Assembly (NCBI GenBank): GCA_003243195.1
Contig: QFQI01000010.1
Coordinates: forward strand, 18,700-82,699
DNA: 64,000 nucleotides
Source of the DNA: Sphingomonas taxi
GTDB lineage: Bacteria; Pseudomonadota; Alphaproteobacteria; Sphingomonadales; Sphingomonadaceae
Direction: 5' to 3'
Shown here: positions 9,345 through 19,551 of the stretch, in pieces
How positions within the stretch are numbered: the stretch's first letter is position 1
Layout of the letters: each line of letters opens with the position of its first letter
Notes under the pieces: model-generated
Databases searched by the model: none
What the model was told of the DNA's origin: nothing
Seen by the model: only the letters and a program-made list of their open reading frames with translations
Position numbers and translations under genes: made by a program

Positions 9345-10832
9345 TCAGAACCCGGCGTAATCCGAGAAGCGCGTGATCGTCGGGTCGAACTTCAACACCA
9401 CCTTGCCGGTCGCGCCGTGACGCTGCTTGGCAACGATCAACTCCGCGAGACCATAGACGCGCTCCATGTCCGCCGCCCAGCGCGCGTGATCCTCGAACAC
9501 CTTGGCGTCGTCGCCCTCCATCGGGCGCTTCGGCTCGCGCTGCGCGGTATAATAATCCTCGCGGAACACGAACCACACCATGTCCGCGTCCTGCTCGATC
9601 GACCCCGATTCGCGCAGGTCGGACAGCATCGGCCGCTTGTCCTCGCGGCTTTCCACCGCACGGCTGAGCTGCGACAGCGCCAGCACGGGGACGTTCATGT
9701 CCTTGGCCAGCGTCTTCAGCCCGCGCGAGATTTCGGAGATTTCCTGCACGCGGTTGCCGTCGCCCTTGCCCGATCCGGTCAGCAACTGGAGGTAGTCGAC
9801 CACCACCAGCCCGATCTCGTTGTTGTGGCGGCGCTGCAACCGGCGCACGCGGGTGTGGAGCGAGGCGATCGTCAGCCCGCCGGTGTCGTCGATGAAGAAG
9901 GGCAGATTCTCCAGCTCGGCGGCGGCGGCGGCGAGCTGCTCGAATTCCGCCTTGCTGATCTTGCCCATGCGCAGCGCCTCGGAGCTGATCCGCGACTGTT
10001 CGGCCAGGATACGCGTGGCGAGCTGGTCGGCGCTCATTTCCAGGCTGAAGAACGCCACCTTCGCGCCGACCGACTTCGACGGCGGGATGCCGTCGCGCAT
10101 GTCGCGCATCCAGCGCTGCGCGGCGTTGAAGGCGATGTTGGTGGCCAAGGAGGTCTTGCCCATGCCCGGACGCCCAGCGAGGATCATCAGGTCCGAATGG
10201 TGCATGCCGCCGATCTTGGCATTGACGGTGTCCAGCCCGGTCGTGACGCCGCTGAGGTTGCCGCCCCAGTTGAGCGCCTTTTCGGCCATCTTGACCGCGG
10301 CGGTGGCCGCCTGCGCAAAGGATTTCACGCTGTTCTCGGCCCCGCCGTCGGCGGACACGCGGAACAGCTCCTCCTCGGCCGCCTCGATCTGCGCGCGCGG
10401 GTTGACCTCCTCGCTGGTGTCCATCGCGCGATCGACCATCTGGTGGCCGACCGACACCAGCGCGCGCAGCATCGCCAGATCGTAGATCTGCGTCGCGAAC
10501 TGCCGCGCGCCGATCAGCCCGGCGCCCGATCCGGTCAGGCTGGCGAGATAGGCGACGCCGCCCAGCTCCTTCATCCCCTCGTCCGCCTCGAACATCGGGC
10601 GCAGCGTCACCGGGGTCGCCAGCATGTCCTGCGCGCGCAGCGTCTTGATCGCGGCGAAGATGCGGCCATGGACGGGTTCGTAGAAGTGCAGCGGTTCCAG
10701 CCGGTCGACGATATCGTCGGCCAGCCGGTTGTCGATCATCATCGCCCCCAGCATCGCGGCCTCCGCCTCGACGTTGCGGGGCAGGTGGACGGGTTCGGCC
10801 GAAGCCGGGGGAGCAAATGCCAGAGTCGCCAT
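9345..10832 (-). CDS. dnaB: replicative DNA helicase
   Basis: Hexameric 5'-3' helicase that unwinds the chromosome at the replication fork. The 495-aa product has the N-terminal DnaB domain (LPRNVEAEAAMLGAMM from residue 18) and a RecA-like C-terminal domain with Walker A AGRPGMGKTSLA, Walker B-like LVVVDYLQLL and the DnaB motifs SREDKRPMLSDLRESGSIEQ (split: SREDKRPMLSDLR, ESGSIEQDAD). It ends FSDYAGF. Length is normal and no intein is present. It is divergent from the UPF0262 gene with about 90 bp between the start codons. Confidence 0.96.
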   Translation of the reverse strand: MATLAFAPPASAEPVHLPRNVEAEAAMLGAMMIDNRLADDIVDRLEPLHFYEPVHGRIFAAIKTLRAQDMLATPVTLRPMFEADEGMKELGGVAYLASLTGSGAGLIGARQFATQIYDLAMLRALVSVGHQMVDRAMDTSEEVNPRAQIEAAEEELFRVSADGGAENSVKSFAQAATAAVKMAEKALNWGGNLSGVTTGLDTVNAKIGGMHHSDLMILAGRPGMGKTSLATNIAFNAAQRWMRDMRDGIPPSKSVGAKVAFFSLEMSADQLATRILAEQSRISSEALRMGKISKAEFEQLAAAAAELENLPFFIDDTGGLTIASLHTRVRRLQRRHNNEIGLVVVDYLQLLTGSGKGDGNRVQEISEISRGLKTLAKDMNVPVLALSQLSRAVESREDKRPMLSDLRESGSIEQDADMVWFVFREDYYTAQREPKRPMEGDDAKVFEDHARWAADMERVYGLAELIVAKQRHGATGKVVLKFDPTITRFSDYAGF

Positions 10833-10921
10833 CCCCGGCGTATAGCCGCCCCGCCCCGCCGCCGAAACGTGGAAGCGATGGGTTGTGGAAATCGCCGCTG
10901 ATCGCCTTTATCGGCAGCGGC

Positions 10922-11404
10922 ATGGCCGATCCGCGGATCATCGACATCGAGCTGGACGAGCGCACGATCCTGTGGCGCTCGGCCGATATCGAGCAGGAAC
11001 GGCGCATCGCGATCTTCGACCTGATCGAGGAGAACCACTTCGCGCCGCAACGCATGCATGCCGACGGCTATGCCGGGCCGTATCGCGTGCGGCTGGGCGT
11101 GGAGGAAGGACGGCTGGCGATCGCGATCGCGCGCGCGGACGGGACGCCGCTGGAAACGCTCGTGCTGGGACTGGCGCGGTTCCGCCGCCCGATCCGCGAC
11201 TATTTCGCGATCTGCGACAGCTATTTCCAGGCGATCCGTCAGTCCACGCCGCAACAGATCGAAACCATCGACATGGCGCGGCGTGGTATCCACAACGAAG
11301 CCGCCGAACTGCTGCGCGAGCGGCTGGACGGCAAGATCCACATCGACTTCGACACCGCACGGCGGCTGTTCACGCTCATTTGCGTATTACATATCAAGGC
11401 TTGA
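10922..11404 (+). CDS. UPF0262 family protein
   Basis: A 160-aa cytoplasmic protein matching UPF0262, a family I know mainly from alphaproteobacteria. It begins MADPRIIDIELDERT, continues with the conserved ERRIAIFDLIEENHF and LGLARFRRPIRDYF blocks and ends with a C-terminal helix around LDFDTARRLFTLICVL-type residues. No enzymatic motif is visible and the function is unknown. ATG 10922 begins the conserved region; an upstream ATG at 10817 would overlap the dnaB 5' end. GH25 and cdd genes follow closely in the same direction, so the three are probably co-transcribed. Confidence 0.86.
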   Translation: MADPRIIDIELDERTILWRSADIEQERRIAIFDLIEENHFAPQRMHADGYAGPYRVRLGVEEGRLAIAIARADGTPLETLVLGLARFRRPIRDYFAICDSYFQAIRQSTPQQIETIDMARRGIHNEAAELLRERLDGKIHIDFDTARRLFTLICVLHIKA

Positions 11405-11410
11405 GACATC

Positions 11411-12091
11411 ATGTGGGGTTTGGGACGGATCGCGCTGATTCTGGCCGCGCTCGCGCTTGCGGGCGTGGCGGGGTGGCGGCTCGCGATCCGCTGGCATCCG
11501 GCGAGCGAGCGCTACCCGGTGCAGGGCGTGGACGTGTCGGAGACGACCGGCACGATCGAATGGCCGGTGCTGAAGGGCGCGGGCGCGCGATTCGGCTATG
11601 CGGTGGCGACGGTCGGCGCGACCGCACGCGACCGCAACTTCCAGGCGAACTGGGATGCGATGGGGCGCACCGGCATGAAGCGCGGCGCGGTGCACGTCTT
11701 CTCCTTCTGCCAGTCGCCGCGTGCGCAGGCCGATGCCTTCAACACGGTCGTGCCGCGCGACCTGCGCGCGCTGCCGATGGCGATCGCCTTCGCCTATGAC
11801 GAAGGCTGTGCCGAGCGGCCCGCGCGCGCGGTGCTGATCGCCGGCGTACGCGCGATGATCGAGCGGATCGAGGCGCATACCGGCCAGCCGCTGATGCTGC
11901 GCATCGCCGCCGACGTGGAGGACGATTACCGGCTGACCGAGGCGTTCGACCGCCGCTGGTGGGCGATCGGCAACTTCCTGAAACCCACCTATGGCGCCCG
12001 CCGGTGGCGGATGTGGCGCGCCAGCGACGTGCGGCGCGTCGATGGCGTACAAGGCCCGGTGAACTGGAACGTGGCGGTGGAAGGAGCATGA
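11411..12091 (+). CDS. GH25 family lysozyme-like muramidase
   Basis: A 226-aa protein with an N-terminal hydrophobic segment (residues 5-22), so it is membrane-anchored or secreted. The GH25 fold follows: QGVDVSETTGTIEW is the usual GVDVS opening, then GYAVATVGATARDRNF and the C-terminal RMWRAS. GH25 enzymes cleave the MurNAc-GlcNAc bond of peptidoglycan. The DxE catalytic motif is not perfectly standard: FAYDEG sits where it is expected, so activity is likely but unproven. The gene starts six bases after the UPF0262 stop, and its stop overlaps the cdd start (ATGA). A role in wall turnover is inferred. Confidence 0.8.
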   Translation: MWGLGRIALILAALALAGVAGWRLAIRWHPASERYPVQGVDVSETTGTIEWPVLKGAGARFGYAVATVGATARDRNFQANWDAMGRTGMKRGAVHVFSFCQSPRAQADAFNTVVPRDLRALPMAIAFAYDEGCAERPARAVLIAGVRAMIERIEAHTGQPLMLRIAADVEDDYRLTEAFDRRWWAIGNFLKPTYGARRWRMWRASDVRRVDGVQGPVNWNVAVEGA

Positions 12092-12546
12092 GCGACATGG
12101 ACGACCAGGCGACGATGCTGATCGCGGCGGCGCGCGCCGCCGCGCGCCATGCGCATGCCCCCTATTCGCGCTTCGCGGTCGGCGCGGCGGTGCTGCTGAC
12201 CGACGGCAGCGTGGTGCGCGGCGCGAACGTCGAAAATGCCAGCTACGGCCTGTCGCTATGCGCGGAGACGGTCGCGATCGCCACCGTCGCCGCGCAGGGC
12301 CGGCTGCGCGAGGTGGTGGCGGTGGGCGTGATCGGCGGCGCGATGGATGGCGCGGGCCGCGCGACCGGCAGCGATCCGGTGCGGCCGTGCGGGCGCTGCC
12401 GGCAGGTGCTGAACGAGGCCGCGCAACTGGGCGGGCGCGATCTGGCGGTGCATTGCGCGGGCGCGCAGGGCGATGCGGTCGCCAGCTACCGGCTGAGCGA
12501 ATTGCTGCCCGACGCGTTCGGCCCGGCGGATCTGGGGATCGGCTGA
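12088..12546 (+). CDS. cdd: cytidine deaminase
   Basis: A 152-aa enzyme that deaminates cytidine and deoxycytidine to uridine and deoxyuridine in pyrimidine salvage. Zinc-site motifs of the short tetrameric class are present: CAETVAI (Cys and catalytic Glu) and PCGRCRQVL (two Cys). PYSRFAVGAAVL and GANVENASYGLSLCAE are the standard substrate-binding stretches. The start overlaps the stop of the GH25 gene, and the SD-like AAGGAG lies just upstream. It converges on the tRNA-Leu gene. Confidence 0.93.
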   Translation: MSDMDDQATMLIAAARAAARHAHAPYSRFAVGAAVLLTDGSVVRGANVENASYGLSLCAETVAIATVAAQGRLREVVAVGVIGGAMDGAGRATGSDPVRPCGRCRQVLNEAAQLGGRDLAVHCAGAQGDAVASYRLSELLPDAFGPADLGIG

Positions 12547-12581
12547 CCGGCCCGGCCAGGACCCGCACGCCTCCGAAGGGT

Positions 12582-12665
12582 TGGTGCGGGCGGTCGGACT
12601 CGAACCGACATGTATCGCTACGGCAGATTTTGAGTCTGCTGCGTCTACCATTTCGCCACGCCCGC
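12582..12665 (-). tRNA. tRNA-Leu, anticodon CAA
   Basis: The minus strand folds into a complete 84-nt tRNA with encoded 3' CCA. The acceptor stem pairs GCGGGCG with CGCCCGC. The anticodon stem is GCAGA/TCTGC with loop CTCAAAA, giving anticodon CAA. A variable arm of about 13 nt follows, then the T-arm GTCGG-TTCGAGT-CCGAC. The long variable arm and the CAA anticodon identify leucine. It lies between the convergent cdd gene and the divergent acs gene. Confidence 0.95.
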
Positions 12666-12770
12666 ACGGCGCGTCCGGCGCGCCTATAGGTCAGCTCGAT
12701 CGCAAAGGCTAGATGGGCGCGCTTGACCATCCGCATCGTTCGGTCGCACGGTAAAGCGCGAGGAGAGAGC

Positions 12771-14699
<1,929 letters not shown>

Positions 14700-15298
14700 C
14701 GGCGTGGTGCGCGCCGGGCGGGGCGCCATCTGCATGTGGCCGAGAGGCGACGTGCGGGTGACAGCCCGACGCCTGCCAGGCCATGCCTTGTCGAACGCTC
14801 TCGATGGGGATGCCGGAGCGGAAATAGGGATCAGCGAGAAGGACGGCCGATCAGAAACCAGTGGTCGACGTCGCCTGCTGTATGACAAGCTGCCAACGAC
14901 CATCTCGTCGCACCAGCCTAGGAACGCGGTGTCGCCAGCAATCCTTGCCTCTCGCCAGTCATCTTCCGTCCTGGTGATTTCCTGCCGGGCGGCATCCATG
15001 GTCCGCGCCGGTGCGGGCGCGCTCGTCAGGCTCGTCAGCGCGAGCCCGGTCAAGAATGACGCCCGCATCCGACAGCACCTCCGCGAGCCGGCTTACCGTT
15101 CGAAGCGAATAGTATCCGGCAGATCGCCCCTTCTCAATCGGACACGGGTATCGGGACGATCGCGGCATTGGCGCCACCGGGCTGTCGGAGGGCAATTGCG
15201 CGCGCCGAATAGTCGCCATGGCGGCAATGCATGACGAATCAGGCCGGCCGGAAAGGCCGTTTCGGATTCACTCTCCCGAAATCCGCCTGCACAACGCC
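14700..15298. other. about 600 bp with no intact gene
   Basis: Between the acs stop and the psd stop the only coding signal I support is the truncated DUF4440-like fragment at 14919-15068. The remaining small frames have neither ribosome sites nor recognisable motifs. No tRNA, IS inverted repeat or clear terminator was seen. The region looks eroded. Confidence 0.55.
14919..15068 (-). pseudogene. 5' remnant of a secreted DUF4440/NTF2-like protein gene
   Basis: The minus strand from ATG 15068 encodes a signal peptide (RASFLTGLALTSLTSAPAPA) and then ARQEITRTEDDWREARIAGD, which resembles the first helix of DUF4440/SnoaL-like proteins. A good SD (GGAGG, nine bases upstream) supports this start. 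After TAFL, at a CCTAGG site near 14917-14922, family resemblance stops and the frame runs on as low-information sequence through the antisense of acs. I read this as a gene truncated by deletion or rearrangement. The family assignment rests on about 25 residues. Confidence 0.5.
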
Positions 15299-16159
15299 CT
15301 ACCACGTCGCCAGCCGTGCGCCCGCGCGGATCGGCTGCCCCTCACGCAACCCGGCGTCCAGCCGCGCGCCGGCGGGCAGGAACATGACGATCGTCGAACC
15401 GTGTTCGAACCATCCCATTTCGGCGCCCTTCTCCACCGCCACGTCACACGGCACGCGCGCGCCGCCCTGCTCGCGCACAGTCCGCAGCGTATCCAGGAAG
15501 GTCAGCCGGATGCTCGCCACCAGGATCGCGGCGACCGGCACCAGCAGCAGCGTCAGCCCGCGCGCCCCCCGCGCCTCGATCACCGCGCGCTCGTTGCGGC
15601 AGAACAGGCGCTCGACGCGCTTCAGCGCGATCGGGTTCACGTTCCAGCAGTCACCGGACCGATAGGTCACGCCCGTCACGGTCAGGTCGGCGGGCGCGTG
15701 GAAGCGGTGGTACATGCCCGCGGTCAGCCGTAGCGTGACGAACGATCCGCCATCGAAGCGCGCGGCCAGCACCGGATCGGGCAGCAACTCGTCGAGCCGG
15801 TAAGGAAAGCCCTTCACCTGATAGGCGTACCCGTCCACCACCCGCCCGTGTGCGCCGACGATCGCGTCGCACGGGCTGGCGATCACCTCCGCCCCGCCCG
15901 CGAATGGCCGCGCACCGGGACGCAGGCGGCGAATGAAGCCGTCGCGCAGCGAGCGGAAGCGTCGCGTCTCCGCGTCGGACAGGTCGACGTCGCAGAAGAA
16001 GCGCCATGCCGCCAGCGCGGGCCGCGCGACCAGCGGATGCTCGATCGCGGCGATCCGCCCGACGAAGCGCGTCGCCCAACGACGCGGAAGGCGGTTGGTG
16101 AGCAGGAAATTCAGATCCTCCTGCATCAGCAGGCGTATCAACCCGGTCCGCATTGTCAC
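15299..16159 (-). CDS. psd: phosphatidylserine decarboxylase
   Basis: A 286-aa pyruvoyl enzyme that decarboxylates phosphatidylserine to phosphatidylethanolamine at the inner membrane. The maturation motif is GST at residues 254-256 (HGSTIVMF), where self-cleavage before Ser255 would generate the pyruvoyl group on a short alpha chain of 32 residues. Upstream are the typical ASPCDAIVGAHGRV, VKGFPYRLDELL and AGMYHRFHAPAD blocks. The N-terminal helix is not strongly membrane-like. It is divergent from the aminotransferase and near pmtA, which would use its product. The start could also be the second Met, two residues on. Confidence 0.92.
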   Translation of the reverse strand: MTMRTGLIRLLMQEDLNFLLTNRLPRRWATRFVGRIAAIEHPLVARPALAAWRFFCDVDLSDAETRRFRSLRDGFIRRLRPGARPFAGGAEVIASPCDAIVGAHGRVVDGYAYQVKGFPYRLDELLPDPVLAARFDGGSFVTLRLTAGMYHRFHAPADLTVTGVTYRSGDCWNVNPIALKRVERLFCRNERAVIEARGARGLTLLLVPVAAILVASIRLTFLDTLRTVREQGGARVPCDVAVEKGAEMGWFEHGSTIVMFLPAGARLDAGLREGQPIRAGARLATW

Positions 16160-16191
16160 ACCTGCGTCATCGCGGCGCGCGTACTGGCGCC

Positions 16192-17850
16192 ATGGAGAAA
16201 AAGACCCTTGCCGCCATCGCCGGGCTCGTCGCCGGCACGCTGTTCGCCGCTACGCGGGGCCGCGAGCGGCTGGCGCTGTCGCGCGCCAAGCACCCCGGAC
16301 CGGGCGGTCACGTGCGGCTGGCGAAGCGGATCGCCGGGCAGATCCCCTATTACACCCATGCCGACGAACGGTTCTTCCGCGCCGACGGCTGCGGCGATGC
16401 GGTGGCGGCGCGGCGACGGGCGGGGTTCGATCGGCTGGCGCAACTCTACACGCAGCGCTGCCCGGCGACGCTGGCGCTGACCGCCGAGACGCGCGACGGC
16501 CTGTCGGACCTGCAGTTCACCGGGCGCTACCGCGTCCCCTTCCCGTTCGCCGCGACGGTGCGCGCGCATCTGCCGGTCGGCGCGTTCCTGGCCCGTTCGG
16601 ACGGCGCGTGGCTGACCGACCTGGACGGCAACCGGCTGATCGACTGCACCGGATCGTACGGGGTGAATCTGTTCGGCAACGATTTCTACAAGGCGACGAT
16701 GCGCGAGGCGCTGGAGACGGCGGAGCCGCTGGGCGGGGTGCTGGGCAGCTATCATCCGGTCGTCGCCGACAATGTGCGCCGGCTGCGCGCGCTGTCGGGG
16801 CTGGACGAGGTGTCGTTCCACATGTCCGGGACGGAGGCGGTGATGCAGGCGGTGCGGCTGGCGCGCTATCACACCGGGCGGCGGCGGCTGGTGCGCTTCG
16901 CCGGCGCCTATCACGGCTGGTGGGGCGACGTGCAGCCCGGCATCGGCAATCCGCTGCCCGCCGACCATACGCTGACGCTCGCCGACCAGTCCGAGGCGAC
17001 GCTGGCGGTGCTGGCGAAGCGGCGCGACATCGCCTGCGTGCTGGTGAACCCGTTGCAGGCGCTGCATCCCAACGGCGCGGCGCCGTCGGACGGGCAACTG
17101 GTCGACAGCGGACGCACGGCCGGGGCGGACCTGCCCGCCTATATCGCATGGCTGCGTCGGCTGGTCGACACCTGCCGCGCGAACGGCATCGTGCTGATCG
17201 TCGATGAGGTGTTCATGGGCTTCCGCCTCGCGCCCGGCAGCGTCGCGCGGGCATGGGGCATCGACCCGGACATGATCGTGTGGGGCAAGACGCTGGGCGG
17301 CGGGCTGCCGATCGGCGTGCTGACGGGCCGCGCCGCGCTGATGAAGCGGTGGCGCGACGATCGCCCGGTCGACATCTGCTTCGCGCGCGGCACGTTCAAT
17401 GCGCATCCCTATGTCATGGCGGCGGCCGATGCCTTCCTGCGCCGGCTGGAGACGCCGGAGGTCGCGGCGCTGTACGACGGCATGGCGGCGCGCTGGGAGG
17501 CGCGCGCCGCGCGGCTCGACGCCCTGCTCGCCTCGGCCGGGGTGCCGGTGAGGATCGCGCCGTTCGCGACGATCTGGACCGTGCTCTACACCCGCCCGTC
17601 GCGCTACAACTGGATGCTGCAATATTACCTCCGCGCCGGGGGGCTGGCGCTGTCATGGGTCGGCACCGGGCGGCTAATCTTCAGCCTCGACATCGACGAC
17701 ACGCTGTTCGAGGATATCGCGCGGCGATTTGTGGCGGCAGGGCGTGCGATGCTGGCGGACGGCTGGTGGGACGGACCGGCGGCGAGCAACCGTCAGTTGC
17801 GGCGACAGGCGCTGCGGGAGACGCTGCACGCGCGGCTGACGGGCGGCTGA
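16192..17850 (+). CDS. class III PLP-dependent aminotransferase (glutamate-1-semialdehyde aminomutase-like)
   Basis: About 552 aa. A short hydrophobic N-terminus (LAAIAGLVAGTLFAATR) precedes an aminotransferase fold of normal length. Motifs are the FHMSGTEAVMQAVRLAR cofactor phosphate site, FAGAYHGWW, LIVDEVFMGFR and the PLP lysine in WGKTLGGGLPIG (Lys366). The family resembles glutamate-1-semialdehyde 2,1-aminomutase, but the extra 100 N-terminal residues and a neighbourhood of phospholipid genes argue against a haem role. The amino donor and acceptor cannot be read from the sequence. ATG 16192 is preferred to TTG 16153. It is convergent with the membrane protein at 17983 and divergent from psd. 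Confidence 0.8.
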   Translation: MEKKTLAAIAGLVAGTLFAATRGRERLALSRAKHPGPGGHVRLAKRIAGQIPYYTHADERFFRADGCGDAVAARRRAGFDRLAQLYTQRCPATLALTAETRDGLSDLQFTGRYRVPFPFAATVRAHLPVGAFLARSDGAWLTDLDGNRLIDCTGSYGVNLFGNDFYKATMREALETAEPLGGVLGSYHPVVADNVRRLRALSGLDEVSFHMSGTEAVMQAVRLARYHTGRRRLVRFAGAYHGWWGDVQPGIGNPLPADHTLTLADQSEATLAVLAKRRDIACVLVNPLQALHPNGAAPSDGQLVDSGRTAGADLPAYIAWLRRLVDTCRANGIVLIVDEVFMGFRLAPGSVARAWGIDPDMIVWGKTLGGGLPIGVLTGRAALMKRWRDDRPVDICFARGTFNAHPYVMAAADAFLRRLETPEVAALYDGMAARWEARAARLDALLASAGVPVRIAPFATIWTVLYTRPSRYNWMLQYYLRAGGLALSWVGTGRLIFSLDIDDTLFEDIARRFVAAGRAMLADGWWDGPAASNRQLRRQALRETLHARLTGG

Positions 17851-17865
17851 TGCCTCACCCGCCTT

Positions 17866-17982
17866 CATCATCCCGCACAGGCGAGGCTCCAGCGCCGATG
17901 TCGTGGCGGCTGGAGCATGGGGCGCCACACCATATGGCGATGGCGCACCCGGGTCCCCGCCCGCGCGGGGATGACGCTGGCG
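17866..17982. repeat. REP-like intergenic palindromic element
   Basis: The short gap between two convergent genes holds two inverted half-units of the TCATCCC-GC-rich type. The left reads CATCATCCCGCACAGGCGAGG, and the right, on the opposite strand, begins GTCATCCCCGCGCGGGCGGG. Such palindromic units are common between genes in sphingomonads and related bacteria. I see no transposase, so this is an interspersed repeat or a bidirectional stem-loop. Copy number elsewhere in the genome is unknown. Confidence 0.45.
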
Positions 17983-18630
17983 TCACGCCGCCGCGTGGCC
18001 GTCGTCGGCGCGCGCGCCCTTCAGCAGTCGCGCCGGCGCGCCGCGGTACAGGCGGAAGTCGCTGAACGGATCGGTGACGATCTTCGTCGCCCATACGATG
18101 CCGGTTTCCAGATCGCGCTCGATCCAGAGCTGCACGACGCGGAACAGGATCGCGCTCACCCCGAAGAACAGCCAGCCGAAACCGACGTGGCGCAGGAAGT
18201 CCATGGTGCCCGCCGGCCGTTCCAGCAGGCCGAACAGCGTCGGCGTGATCGCCAGCACCACCGGGATCGCCAGCCACAGGCCCATCAGCACATATTTGCG
18301 CATCAGGTTGTAGCCGACCTTCACCTCCTCCTTATATTCCTGCGTGACGCCATTCTCCTCGTCGTAATCCTTCGGCTCGAAGAAGAAGTGCCCGGCCTGC
18401 CGGCTCGTCATCGCCACGCCCCATGCCAGCAGGCTGGCGAGCGCCGCATCGACGAACAGCAGCACATAGGCGACCATGAACGTGCAGGCGCTGACGAAGT
18501 GGAGGCTCTGGTTGATGAGGTCGTGATGGTAGAAGCGATGGTCGTCCCAGCGCTGCTCGGCGAGCTGCGCGCGAAAGCCGGGATTGCCCTGTTCGTCCTC
18601 GAAACGGAGCTTGCGAAGCGACGGCATCAT
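17983..18630 (-). CDS. conserved membrane protein of unknown function, coupled to pmtA
   Basis: About 215 aa. The N-terminal 35 residues are soluble (FEDEQGNPGFRAQLAEQRWD). Three or four hydrophobic segments follow: FVSACTFMVAYVLLFVDAAL, an adjacent segment ending SRQAGHFFFEP, then YVLMGLWLAIPVVLAI and GFGWLFFGVSAILFRVV. Histidines in HHDLINQSLHF and RQAGHFFFEP recall the Mpo1/DUF962-type layout, but I am not certain of the family. Its start overlaps the pmtA stop (ATGA), so it is made with the phosphatidylethanolamine methyltransferase and may act on lipids. Ends with a soluble RLYRGAPARLLKG tail. Confidence 0.65.
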   Translation of the reverse strand: MMPSLRKLRFEDEQGNPGFRAQLAEQRWDDHRFYHHDLINQSLHFVSACTFMVAYVLLFVDAALASLLAWGVAMTSRQAGHFFFEPKDYDEENGVTQEYKEEVKVGYNLMRKYVLMGLWLAIPVVLAITPTLFGLLERPAGTMDFLRHVGFGWLFFGVSAILFRVVQLWIERDLETGIVWATKIVTDPFSDFRLYRGAPARLLKGARADDGHAAA

Positions 18631-19280
18631 GCATTCTCCTTGGCGATGCGGACCAGCGAGAAATGGCCCAGCGGCGGGATCGCGCGGCGCTCGACCAGCG
18701 CCACGTCGTCGCGCGTCGCAATCCAGTCGGTATACAGCGCGAACGGGAAGTCGGTGCGAAAACCCAGCCGTTCGGTGACCGGCATCAGCGCGCGCTCGAT
18801 CCCGCCGCGCACGCCCTGTTCGGCGCCGACGCGGGTGGTGATGACGATCTCGCCGCCGGGGCGACAGACGCGCGCGAATTCGTCCAGCGCGCGGCGCGGA
18901 TTGGCGACTGCGCTGACGACATATTGCGCGACCACGACGTCGAACGAGGCATCGGGGAAGTCGAGCGCCTCCGCATCGCCGAGGCGGATCGCGTCGACGT
19001 TGCCCAGGTTCAACCGCCGCGCCCGCGCGCGCGCCTTGTCCAGCATATCCTCGGAGATATCGATGCCGGTCACCCGGCTGGAGGCCGCATAGCCGGGCAG
19101 CGAGATGCCGGTGCCCACCCCCACCTCCAGGATGCGTCCGCCGACGCGGTCCGCGGCGCGGATCGCCGCCGCGCGCCCCTGCCGGAACACCGGCCCGAAG
19201 ACCAGGTCGTAGATCGGCGCCCAACGGTCATAGGCCAGCGCTACGCCGGCGGTCGTCATCGTCGCTGTCATTCCAGCCAC
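18627..19280 (-). CDS. pmtA: phosphatidylethanolamine N-methyltransferase (PmtA type)
   Basis: A 217-aa class I SAM methyltransferase. SAM motif I is ILEVGVGTGISLPGY, preceded by the RWAPIYDLVFGPVFRQGR stretch typical of Rhodobacter/Sinorhizobium-type PmtA. Motif II region is DFPDASFDVVVAQYVVSAV. The enzyme would methylate phosphatidylethanolamine up to three times to phosphatidylcholine. The nearby psd makes the substrate, supporting the call over a ubiquinone methyltransferase. The downstream membrane protein gene overlaps by four bases. Two internal Met codons (residues 4 and 8) are possible alternative starts. Confidence 0.85.
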   Translation of the reverse strand: MAGMTATMTTAGVALAYDRWAPIYDLVFGPVFRQGRAAAIRAADRVGGRILEVGVGTGISLPGYAASSRVTGIDISEDMLDKARARARRLNLGNVDAIRLGDAEALDFPDASFDVVVAQYVVSAVANPRRALDEFARVCRPGGEIVITTRVGAEQGVRGGIERALMPVTERLGFRTDFPFALYTDWIATRDDVALVERRAIPPLGHFSLVRIAKENA

Positions 19281-19458
19281 TTGCCTCGCTGAAAGCCCGT
19301 GCGGGCCGGTGTGAGGCTCTTGTGCGACCGGCAGGTGTCACCCTGACGACGATTGGGTGACGGTGGCGGTCATCGAACCGCCACCGGACTGACACATCGG
19401 GCGTCGGCCGCCCGTCGCGGGGCGTCGGCCGCTGCACCGCGTCGCCGGCGACTCCATG

Positions 19459-19491
19459 CGAAAGGGGCGGCCCGTTGCCGGACCGCCCCTT
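19459..19491 (-). terminator. intrinsic terminator after rplM-rpsI
   Basis: On the minus strand a 9-bp stem AAGGGGCGG/CCGCCCCTT with a 12-nt loop is followed by TTT. It lies about 60 bp past the rpsI stop and ends the ribosomal protein operon. The U-run is short, so efficiency is uncertain. Confidence 0.6.
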
Positions 19492-19551
19492 CGTAACCCA
19501 CGCCCGGCGTGGCGAGTCGCCGGATCGCGCCGGCGACCAGCGACACCTGCT

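Noticed and set aside
16192..17850. Assigning hemL (haem biosynthesis) to the class III aminotransferase
   Set aside because: It is over 100 residues longer than HemL with a hydrophobic N terminus, and the neighbours are lipid genes.
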